Assembly: GCF_027922265.1 (NCBI RefSeq)
Contig: NZ_BSFI01000023.1
Span: 186,001 to 250,000 of the forward strand
DNA length: 64,000 bases
DNA from: Hansschlegelia plantiphila
GTDB lineage: Bacteria > Pseudomonadota > Alphaproteobacteria > Rhizobiales > Methylopilaceae
Direction of reading: 5' to 3'
Below the pieces are notes generated by a model that searched no databases, was not told the origin of the DNA, and saw only the letters and a program-made list of their open reading frames with translations. Positions 27,212 to 34,571 of the stretch are shown here, in pieces. The position numbers were made by a program, and so were the translations under genes. How positions within the stretch are numbered: position 1 is the stretch's first letter; every line of letters begins with the position of its first letter.

Positions 27212-30200
27212 ATGAGCGTGAGCGATCCCAGGGGCCGCAAGGACTATCACAGCCCGCAGGACGGCGGCGAGGATCGTCCCCTGGCTTCTCTTTCGGAGCG
27301 GCTCGCCGCATCGCGGAAAGCCGGCGATCCCGCGCCAGCGGAGCTCGAGCGTCTGGTGAGCATGCTGGCGGAACGCGGCGGCGACGCCGACGACGGGCTG
27401 GCCCGCGCGCTTCAGGGGCTCGCCCGCTGGGCGGAGAGCGCCAGGACGCCGCAGGCGCCGGCCGAGGAGCCGGCCGCGCCGGTCATGGACGTCGCCCCCG
27501 CGACTCGCGACGACGCGCCGCCCGAGGTCGAGGCCCGGCTTACCGCATTCGCAAGGACGCTGACCGAGCAGCCGCGCCCGGCTCCTGCATCGGCGCCGCT
27601 CGGAACCCCCGACTCTCTGGCCACCACCGCGGAGAAACCCCCGATCGCCTCGCTCCGCGCGGCTCTCGCCGAGATCGCCGCGCGTCAGAAGGCGCTCGAC
27701 GCCGAGGACGCGAAAACCGAGGTCCTCCGCGCTTGGACGCCCGCGCCGAAGGAGCGGAGCCCGAGCATCGAGCCGGCTGCGCCCGCCATGCTCGACCCGG
27801 CCATTCTCAAGGGCCTCAAGGCCGAGATCGATCGGCTCGGCCAAGCGATCGGCGACCTGCCGACCCGCGCCGAGATCGACGGCCTCATCCATGAAATGTC
27901 GGCTCTGTCGCGTCGTCTCGGCGAAAGCGCGCCGGCCGGCATCGACTCCGACTCGTTGCGGGCGATCGACTCGCTCGTCGGCGAGGTCGACCGCATGCGG
28001 GGCGACGCCGCGACCCCGCAGACGATCGTAGGGCTCTCGGACGAATTGAACGCGATATCCGAACGCCTCGACGCGCTCGGGCCCCGCAACGCCAAGGCGG
28101 TCGAGGCGCTCGCAGGCCGCATCGACGAGATCCGCAAGGAGCTGGACCGGTTCCCGCGCATCGAGGCGGTTGACGGGCTCGCCGCCGAGATCCAGTCGGT
28201 CGTCGCCCGGCTCGACGCTCACGAGCACGCGGCGACCCCGGCGCGCGCGGCGGTGGAGAACCTCACCGGCAAGGTCGACGTGCTCGACGGCAAGATCGAC
28301 GCGATCGCCGCGGCGGCGCGCGTCCAGGGCGACGAACTCCAGCGTGCGAACGACGCGATCCGCGGCGAGCTCGACGGTCTGCCGAGCGCGATGACGATGG
28401 CCGACCTCAGCCGCCAGATCGAGGCCCTGACCGAAGGCCTGAAGGCGCGTCCGCCGCTGCAGCCCGCCGCAGCGCTGAAGGAGCTCGCGGGCAAGGTCGA
28501 TGCCATCGATGGCAAGATCGCCGCGATCTCGCTGGCGCCGGAGAAGATCGACGCGCTTGGCCGCCAGCTCGAGACGCTGACCGCTGGCGTCGCCTCGCAG
28601 GCGCGCCCGGCCTCGGCCGAGATCGTCGAGGCTTTCGCGGGCAAGATCGACGGCCTCGGCGAGCGTATGGACGACATCGCCGCGGCGACCCGCGCCCGCG
28701 GCGCGTCGTTCGACCGGGTCGAGGAGGCCGTCCGTTCGATCGCCGAGGAATTGCTCGCTGGCCGCGCCGCTGGCGCAACGTTCGGGACGCCGGCCGAGAT
28801 CGAGGCGCAGGTCAACCGTCTGGTCGAAGGGCTCGATCGCCATGATGGGCGGCTCGACGACCTCAACGCCGCCTTCGCAGGGCTCGCCTCCCGCATCGAA
28901 CAGAGCTGCGCCAATCTCGGGATCGACGCCGCGCAGACGGCGGCGAGCGCCGCCCGCGAAGCGTCCGCCGCCGCGTCCGCGAATGGAACGGCGAGCGAGG
29001 TCGCGCAGGCGCTCGCAGAATTGCGCAACGCCTCCGCCCAGTCCGAGCGCCGCGCCGCCGATGCGCTCGACGCGGTCCGCCTGACGCTCGAGCGGCTGCT
29101 GGAGCGGGTCGAATCCGGTGCGCCCGCAGCGCCGCTGCGCCTCGAGCCGGAGGAGCGTCCCTTCGCGGCCGCCCCGTCCGACGAGCGGCCCGGCCCGGCG
29201 CCTGCGCCCGCGATCGACAACGTCGAAGCGGCCCGCGCCGCCGCGCGCCGCGCGAGCGCCGAAATCGCCGCCGGCGAACTCGCGCGGACGGCCTCCCGGC
29301 GGGAGCGGACCGAGCCTGACGCTCCGGCGTTCCAGCCGATCGCCGATCTCGCGCCCGACTTCCCGCTGGAGCCCGGCAGCGCCCCCCAGGTCCGGCCGGA
29401 CTCCGCCGGCCAGTCATCCGCCGCCCAGACTGTCGCCGCTCTGGTCGCGGCCGCCCGCCGGGCGCAGAGCCAGTCCGTCGCCGAGGAGGCTCTCGACGAC
29501 GCGCGGATGCTGACGGCCGCCTCCGGCGAATCGTCGCCCTCCCGCTTCGCCGGACTGTTCACGGCTCTCAAGGCGCGCAAGCGTCCGCTGCTCATCGGCG
29601 TCGCCGCCACCCTCATCGTGCTCGCGGCCCTCTATGCCGCAAGCGGCATGACGGGCGGCGAAGAGGAAATCGCCCCCGCGCCGGCGAGCGAGGCTCCGAC
29701 CTCCGCGGCTCCGACCTCCGAGGCCCCGGCAGCCGCCGCGACGCCGGACCAGGCGCCGGCGCAGGGTTCCACATCGGAAGCCCCGGCTGAGCCCGCGGCG
29801 CCGCCGGCCGAGCCGGAGACCCCGGCTGCTCCGCCGTCGGCCTCCGACAAACGCTCAGACGCCGCCGAGCCCGCCTCGAGGCCGGTCGCCGAACTGACGG
29901 CGCCGCGCGCCAGGCAGACCGACCTCACCGACTTCGCGTTCGGGAAGGCCGCCGGCTATTCGCAGGCGAAAGTTGACTGGAGGAACGCCGAGCCGCTCGT
30001 CACCGGGTCTCTGGGGACGCCGAACTCCCAGGGCCTGCCGGATGCGATCGGCGGTTCGACCCTGCGCTTCCGCGCGATCTCGGGCGACCCGGCCGCGCAG
30101 CTCGAGGTCGCCGACCGGCTGCTGGCCGGCCGCAACGTTCCGGCGAACCCGGCCGCGGCCGCCGTCTGGCTGGAGAAGGCCGCGGCGCAGGGCCTCGCGC

Positions 30201-30709
30201 CCGCTCAGCACCGGCTCGGCAGCCTCTACGAGAAGGGCTCAGGCGTGTCGCGGGACATCCTGACCGCGCGCCGCTGGTACGAGCGGGCGGCCGCCTCCGG
30301 CAACGTCCGCGCCATGCACAATCTCGGCGTCATCCAGGCCGAGGGCGGCCTCGGCAAGCCCGACTTCACCGCCGCCGCTACCTGGTTCCGGATGGCGGCC
30401 GAGCGCGGGCTGGTCGACAGCGAATACAATCTCGCGGTGCTGTGCGCGCGCGGCCTCGGCGGCAAGCGCGATCTGGTCGACGCCTACAAGTGGTTCGCTC
30501 TCGCAGCCGCCCAGGGCGATCAGGACGCGGGCGTGAAGCGCGACGAGGTGGCGAAGGCTCTGGGCGACAATCTCGCGATCGCGAAGGCGGCGGTCGAGTC
30601 GTTCCGACCGCGATCCGTTGACTCAGCGGCGAACGAAGCGCCGATTCCGCCGGGCGGCTGGGATCATGTGGCTGCGACATCGGGCGCGGGCGGCGCCGTG
30701 ACGCGCTGA
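27212..30709 (+). CDS. PodJ-like polarity protein with Sel1 repeats
   Basis: An 1165-residue protein laid out like PodJ, the polar organiser of alphaproteobacteria. It has a long cytoplasmic part with repeated coiled coils (about 170-690; motifs such as LAGKVDAIDGKI recur), an acidic/proline stretch, one membrane segment (about 790-810, LIGVAATLIVLAALYAASG), a proline-alanine linker, and periplasmic Sel1 repeats (about 955-1110; AVWLEKAAAQGLAPAQHRLG, ARRWYERAAASGNVRAMHNLG, ATWFRMAAERGL-DSEYNLA). The C-terminal peptidoglycan-binding domain of Caulobacter and Agrobacterium PodJ is not evident. PodJ by architecture; a different Sel1 scaffold is possible. The upstream region has a CtrA-like site. 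Confidence 0.75.
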   Translation: MSVSDPRGRKDYHSPQDGGEDRPLASLSERLAASRKAGDPAPAELERLVSMLAERGGDADDGLARALQGLARWAESARTPQAPAEEPAAPVMDVAPATRDDAPPEVEARLTAFARTLTEQPRPAPASAPLGTPDSLATTAEKPPIASLRAALAEIAARQKALDAEDAKTEVLRAWTPAPKERSPSIEPAAPAMLDPAILKGLKAEIDRLGQAIGDLPTRAEIDGLIHEMSALSRRLGESAPAGIDSDSLRAIDSLVGEVDRMRGDAATPQTIVGLSDELNAISERLDALGPRNAKAVEALAGRIDEIRKELDRFPRIEAVDGLAAEIQSVVARLDAHEHAATPARAAVENLTGKVDVLDGKIDAIAAAARVQGDELQRANDAIRGELDGLPSAMTMADLSRQIEALTEGLKARPPLQPAAALKELAGKVDAIDGKIAAISLAPEKIDALGRQLETLTAGVASQARPASAEIVEAFAGKIDGLGERMDDIAAATRARGASFDRVEEAVRSIAEELLAGRAAGATFGTPAEIEAQVNRLVEGLDRHDGRLDDLNAAFAGLASRIEQSCANLGIDAAQTAASAAREASAAASANGTASEVAQALAELRNASAQSERRAADALDAVRLTLERLLERVESGAPAAPLRLEPEERPFAAAPSDERPGPAPAPAIDNVEAARAAARRASAEIAAGELARTASRRERTEPDAPAFQPIADLAPDFPLEPGSAPQVRPDSAGQSSAAQTVAALVAAARRAQSQSVAEEALDDARMLTAASGESSPSRFAGLFTALKARKRPLLIGVAATLIVLAALYAASGMTGGEEEIAPAPASEAPTSAAPTSEAPAAAATPDQAPAQGSTSEAPAEPAAPPAEPETPAAPPSASDKRSDAAEPASRPVAELTAPRARQTDLTDFAFGKAAGYSQAKVDWRNAEPLVTGSLGTPNSQGLPDAIGGSTLRFRAISGDPAAQLEVADRLLAGRNVPANPAAAAVWLEKAAAQGLAPAQHRLGSLYEKGSGVSRDILTARRWYERAAASGNVRAMHNLGVIQAEGGLGKPDFTAAATWFRMAAERGLVDSEYNLAVLCARGLGGKRDLVDAYKWFALAAAQGDQDAGVKRDEVAKALGDNLAIAKAAVESFRPRSVDSAANEAPIPPGGWDHVAATSGAGGAVTR

Positions 30710-30745
30710 CGCCGCGCGTCACGCGGTAGAAGACATGCTCCCGCG

Positions 30746-30770
30746 CGGCGCGCTCCTCCCGGGCGCGCCG
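30746..30770 (+). terminator. Hairpin after the podJ-like gene
   Basis: A perfect 8-bp stem, CGGCGCGC (30746-30753) and GCGCGCCG (30763-30770), lies 36 bases after the stop codon. No T-run follows. Confidence 0.35.
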
Positions 30771-30792
30771 GCCTGACGGGCGTTCCCGCGCA

Positions 30793-31713
30793 ATGCAGAC
30801 TTATCTTCCGATCGCCGAAATCCCTGTCGACGTCCTGCTGGTGTTCGGCATGGCGCTCGCCGTCGGCTTCGTCTCGGGAATGTTCGGGATCGGCGGCGGG
30901 TTCCTGATGACCCCGCTGCTGATCTTCATCGGCATCCCGACGGCGGTCGCCGTCGCCTCCGAGGCGCCGCAGATCGCGGCCTCCGCCTTCACCGGCGTGC
31001 TCGCCTACCACAGACGCCAGGCGATCGATTTCAGGCTCGGCCTCGTGCTGCTCGGGGGCGGCGTCGTCGGCGCTGGGCTCGGCGTCTGGTTTTTCAACGT
31101 GATGCGTGCGGCGGGCCAGCTCGATGCGATCATCGCGGTGTCCTACGTCGTCGTGCTCGGCGCGATCGGCGGCCTGATGCTGGTCGAGTCGGTCCGCTCG
31201 CTGATGCGCGGCGAGGCGAGCCCCCCGCCGCGGCGGGCGGGCCGGCGCTCGATGATCGCCGGCCTGCCGCTCAAGATGCGGTTCCGACGCTCGATGATCC
31301 ATGTGAGCGTCCTGCCGCTGATCGCGCTTGGGGCCGGCATCGGCTTCATCGGCGCGGTGCTCGGGATCGGCGGCGGCTTCCTGCTCGTTCCGGCGCTGGT
31401 CTATGTCTTCCGAGTGCCGACGGCGGTCGTGGTCGGCACCTCGCTGTTCCAGATCCTGGTCACCATGCTGGCGGCGACCCTGCTGCACGCGATCACCAAC
31501 GCCTCCGTCGACATCGTGCTGGCCGCCCTGCTGATGCTCGGCGGCTCGATCGGCGCGCAGTTCGGCGTCCGGGTCGGGCAGAAGATGCGCGGCGTGCAAC
31601 TCCGGCTGTTGCTCGCGCTCCTGCTGCTCGCCGTCGGCGTCAGGTTCCTCGCCGACCTCACGGTGCGGCCGGCCGATCCGTTTTCGGTGGTCGTGAAGGA
31701 TCCGAGCCGGTGA
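30793..31713 (+). CDS. TauE/SafE family permease
   Basis: Membrane protein of 306 residues with about eight helices in two similar halves. Each half begins with the family motif: MFGIGGGFLMTPLLI (about 34-48) and VLGIGGGFLLVPALV (about 193-207). The family exports small anions such as sulfite or sulfoacetate; the substrate here is unknown. It overlaps the next gene by four bases (GTGA), so it works with the TIGR02186-type protein. Confidence 0.9.
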   Translation: MQTYLPIAEIPVDVLLVFGMALAVGFVSGMFGIGGGFLMTPLLIFIGIPTAVAVASEAPQIAASAFTGVLAYHRRQAIDFRLGLVLLGGGVVGAGLGVWFFNVMRAAGQLDAIIAVSYVVVLGAIGGLMLVESVRSLMRGEASPPPRRAGRRSMIAGLPLKMRFRRSMIHVSVLPLIALGAGIGFIGAVLGIGGGFLLVPALVYVFRVPTAVVVGTSLFQILVTMLAATLLHAITNASVDIVLAALLMLGGSIGAQFGVRVGQKMRGVQLRLLLALLLLAVGVRFLADLTVRPADPFSVVVKDPSR

Positions 31714-32435
31714 GGGCGTGGGGGCTGGTTGCGGCGGCCTGCCTGACGGCGTCCTCCGCCCGGTCCGAGGACCTGGTGCTCGCGCTCTCCGCGCAGGAGA
31801 TCACGATCGCCTCCAACTTCGCGGGCGGCGATCTCACGGTCTTCGGCATCGTGAAGAACGCTCCGGCGGGGGGCGGCCCCTATGACCTGATCATCACCAC
31901 GACGGGGCCGGCCGAGACGCTCGCCGTGCGCGAGAAGGCGAGAGTGGCGGGGCTGTGGATCACCCGGTCCACCACCGACTTTCCGTATGCCCCGACCTTT
32001 CTCAGCGTGCTCTCGACGCGGCCGCCAGAGGAGAGCGGCGCCGGCGCCCCGCCGCCGTCCGAGAGAAGCGGCCTGCTCGGCCATGTGCCGGGCGGGGTGA
32101 GCGCGGCCGCCGCCGCCCTCATCCGCATCCAGGAGCGGCGCGGGCTGTGGCTGCAGGACGACCGCGGCGTCGCGTTCCTCGACCCGTCGCTGTTCCGCGC
32201 GACCGTGCGGCTGCCGCCCAACGTGCCGATCGGCGCCTTCGAGGTCGAGGCGCGGCTGTACTCCGGCGGGTCGGTCGTCGCCCGCTCGACGGTCTCGTTC
32301 CGGGTGGCGAAGGCGGGCTTCGAGGCCGGCGTCGCAGATGTCGCCGAAAGGTTACGGTTGGGCTACGGCCTCGCCGTCGCGGCGCTCGCCCTCCTGTTCG
32401 GCTGGGCCGCGTCTGCTATGTTCCGCCGCGACTGA
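31710..32435 (+). CDS. Conserved membrane protein, TIGR02186 family
   Basis: A 241-residue protein with a signal peptide (residues 1-19), a periplasmic beta-rich domain (IASNFAGGDLTVFGIVK) and one C-terminal membrane helix (about 217-237). The layout and the adjacent TauE/SafE permease match the alphaproteobacterial TIGR02186/Alph_Pro_TM family, whose function is not known. The GTG start overlaps the permease stop; the pair probably forms one transport unit. Confidence 0.82.
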   Translation: MRAWGLVAAACLTASSARSEDLVLALSAQEITIASNFAGGDLTVFGIVKNAPAGGGPYDLIITTTGPAETLAVREKARVAGLWITRSTTDFPYAPTFLSVLSTRPPEESGAGAPPPSERSGLLGHVPGGVSAAAAALIRIQERRGLWLQDDRGVAFLDPSLFRATVRLPPNVPIGAFEVEARLYSGGSVVARSTVSFRVAKAGFEAGVADVAERLRLGYGLAVAALALLFGWAASAMFRRD

Positions 32436-32448
32436 GGGCGTGAACGCC

Positions 32449-32931
32449 ATGACGCTGATCGCATCCGAGCCGGCGGGAGAGGACCATGACATACCGGAAC
32501 TCCCGCTCGCGCTCGGGCTGCTGGGGCTCGCGCCCTTCATCGTCCTGTCGCTCTGCGTCGCGCTCGGCGCCTCGGGCGTGGCCGGGCTCTCGCCCGCTGC
32601 GGCGCTGCTCGGCTACGCTGCGGTGATCCTGTCTTTCCTCGGCGGGGTGCATTGGGGCCTTGCCCTGAGGCACCCGGCCAAGGATATCCGGACGGGGCTC
32701 TACCTCGCCGCCATGGCGCCGCCGCTCTGGGCGTGGGCGGGGCTGCTGGCCGGCGGAGCGGCGGGGCTCGGCATGGCGGCGGCGGGCCTCGCGGCTCACG
32801 GCGTCGTCGACGGGGCCTATGCGACGCGGTTCGCCGCGCCGCGCTGGTATCGGCGTTTCAGGCTGCTGCTTGCGACGCTCGCCATGATCTCGACGACGGC
32901 GGCAGCGGTCGTTGTTGCGTATGCGGCCTGA
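32449..32931 (+). CDS. DUF3429 membrane protein
   Basis: A 160-residue protein with four or five membrane helices and the DUF3429 hallmark GYAAVILSFLGGVHWGLAL (about 58-76). No function is known for the family. ATG 32449 is chosen over GTG 32440 because GAGGG (32434-32438) is better spaced for it. It follows the TIGR02186-type gene by 13 bases and is probably in the same operon. Confidence 0.8.
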   Translation: MTLIASEPAGEDHDIPELPLALGLLGLAPFIVLSLCVALGASGVAGLSPAAALLGYAAVILSFLGGVHWGLALRHPAKDIRTGLYLAAMAPPLWAWAGLLAGGAAGLGMAAAGLAAHGVVDGAYATRFAAPRWYRRFRLLLATLAMISTTAAAVVVAYAA

Positions 32932-32961
32932 CGCCGCGGAGTTTGAAGGACGCGTGCTGAG

Positions 32962-33717
32962 ATGATAGGTGTGTTTCGGGGGCTCGGCGCTTCGGCGCCG
33001 TCGGGGGCTAAGCGATCCTTGCAGGTCAATTTCGGGCGTCTTGTCACCCTGTGCGCCGCAGCAGGACTGCTGATCGGCGTGTCGTCGGCGAGGGCCGCGG
33101 ACATACCGATGTCGGGTCCCGAGACGTCGGTGGTCGCGCCCGAGGCCGTTGACGGCTTCCGCTGGAGGCCCTGGACCGAACCCTGCGAGCTCACCTGCCA
33201 CGTCACCGTCTATGGCGGCGGCTACATCGCGACGTCGATGTCGAGCATCTTCACCAAGGGCAAGATCTTCACCCCCTGGGACTGGCGCACCAAGGATTCC
33301 GGTTTCATCGGCGGCGCGGTGTCGCGCGAGATCGCGAGCTACAGGGATCTGTGGGGCGTAGAGACCGAGTTCGGCGTCGGCAAGCGGTTCGGCGATCTCA
33401 AGGCGGGCGAGACCTGGGGCGCGCTGTACTTCCGCTGGAAGTCCTTTCCGTGGAACGACTATCTGAGGACCACCGTCGCGGTTTCGACCGGGTTGAACTA
33501 CGCGACCCGGATCGACCAGGTCGAGCGCGACAAGGCGAGCCACACCTCGCACGTCCTGCATTACCTCTCGCCGGAGATCACCTTCGGCCTGCCCGACAAC
33601 CCGCACTGGGACGTCATCCTGCGCTTCCACCACCGCTCCGGCGGCAAGCTCGCCGTGTTCAACAAGAACAGCGGCGGCGCGCAGTACCAGACGATCGGCC
33701 TGCGCTACACGTGGTGA
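32962..33717 (+). CDS. Outer-membrane beta-barrel candidate (PagL-like features)
   Basis: A 251-residue exported protein with a signal peptide ending SSARA (about residue 45), alternating hydrophobic strands and a C-terminal aromatic residue (GLRYTW), as in outer-membrane barrels. The last third, HYLSPEITFGLPD-PHWDVILRFHHRSGG, resembles the lipid A 3-O-deacylase PagL, whose active site is H-x-S; here HHRS could supply it, but the third catalytic residue (glutamate) is not evident. It may be an inactive or distant relative, or a plain barrel. It converges with pdeM. Confidence 0.6.
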   Translation: MIGVFRGLGASAPSGAKRSLQVNFGRLVTLCAAAGLLIGVSSARAADIPMSGPETSVVAPEAVDGFRWRPWTEPCELTCHVTVYGGGYIATSMSSIFTKGKIFTPWDWRTKDSGFIGGAVSREIASYRDLWGVETEFGVGKRFGDLKAGETWGALYFRWKSFPWNDYLRTTVAVSTGLNYATRIDQVERDKASHTSHVLHYLSPEITFGLPDNPHWDVILRFHHRSGGKLAVFNKNSGGAQYQTIGLRYTW

Positions 33718-33726
33718 GGCGCCCGC

Positions 33727-34440
33727 TCAGTCGGGCCTGAGGCCGAAGCCGGGGATGGCGTAGACGCCGGTCTCCCCCAGCATCCACGCCATGAACGCAT
33801 CGGCGGCGAACAGGCCGCCGAACGCCTGGTCGCGCACGTTGAGCCCGCCGGCGTAGGCCCCGAAAGCCGGCAGCACGATGCGCGCGCCGTCGGTCGCGAA
33901 ACAGCGGCGGCGCACGCCGCGGCCGCGCAGCGCCAGTCTCGCGACGGGGTGCAGATGGCCCGCGAGTTCTCCGGGCCTCGCGCCGGCCTGCGGCTCGTGG
34001 CGGAGCGTGAGCGGTCCGAGCGTCATCTCGCTGAGCGCCGCGCCGCCGCAGCGCGCGGGCGGCTCCGGATCGTGGTTCCCGGCGATCCAGATCCAGTCCC
34101 GGCCGCGCTGAAGGGCGGCCAGCGCCGCGCGATCGGCCTCGCCGAGCCGCGACGGCCCGCCGCCGTCGTGAAAACTGTCGCCGAGCGCGATCACGGCCTT
34201 CGGCCGGTAAGTCTCGACCAGACGCGCCAGCCGGCCGAGCGTGGTCGCCGTGTCGTAAGGCGGCAGAAACTGCCCACGGCGGGCGAAGGACGAGCCCTTC
34301 TCGAGATGCAGGTCCGCGACGATCAGCGCGCCCGAGCGCGGCTCGTAGAGCGCGCCCGCGACGTCGACCGTCAGCGCGACGCCGGCGACGCGGAGCGTGG
34401 GCTCGATCTGGTCCTCGGCGGGAAGGGCGGAGAGACTCAT
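33727..34440 (-). CDS. pdeM: Ligase-associated DNA damage response endonuclease PdeM
   Basis: Calcineurin-like metallophosphoesterase of 237 residues that occurs with an ATP-dependent ligase, a helicase and an exonuclease in bacterial DNA repair clusters. All metal motifs are present: DLHLEKG, GDSFHDGG, GNHDPEP and GHLHP. The ATG at 34440 is preferred (MSLSALPAEDQ); further upstream the frame is arginine-rich noise. It lies 131 bases downstream of the helicase on the same strand. Confidence 0.9.
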   Translation of the reverse strand: MSLSALPAEDQIEPTLRVAGVALTVDVAGALYEPRSGALIVADLHLEKGSSFARRGQFLPPYDTATTLGRLARLVETYRPKAVIALGDSFHDGGGPSRLGEADRAALAALQRGRDWIWIAGNHDPEPPARCGGAALSEMTLGPLTLRHEPQAGARPGELAGHLHPVARLALRGRGVRRRCFATDGARIVLPAFGAYAGGLNVRDQAFGGLFAADAFMAWMLGETGVYAIPGFGLRPD

Positions 34441-34571
34441 CGCTCGGAACATAGCAGGAACCGGAATCGGCGGTCCATGCCCGAGCGCCTTTTCAGAAAC
34501 AAAGCTCGTCGTCCTCCGGCGCGACCGGGGCCGTCTTCGGTCGTTCCTGTATCGTGAAACGGGCCGCCTGG

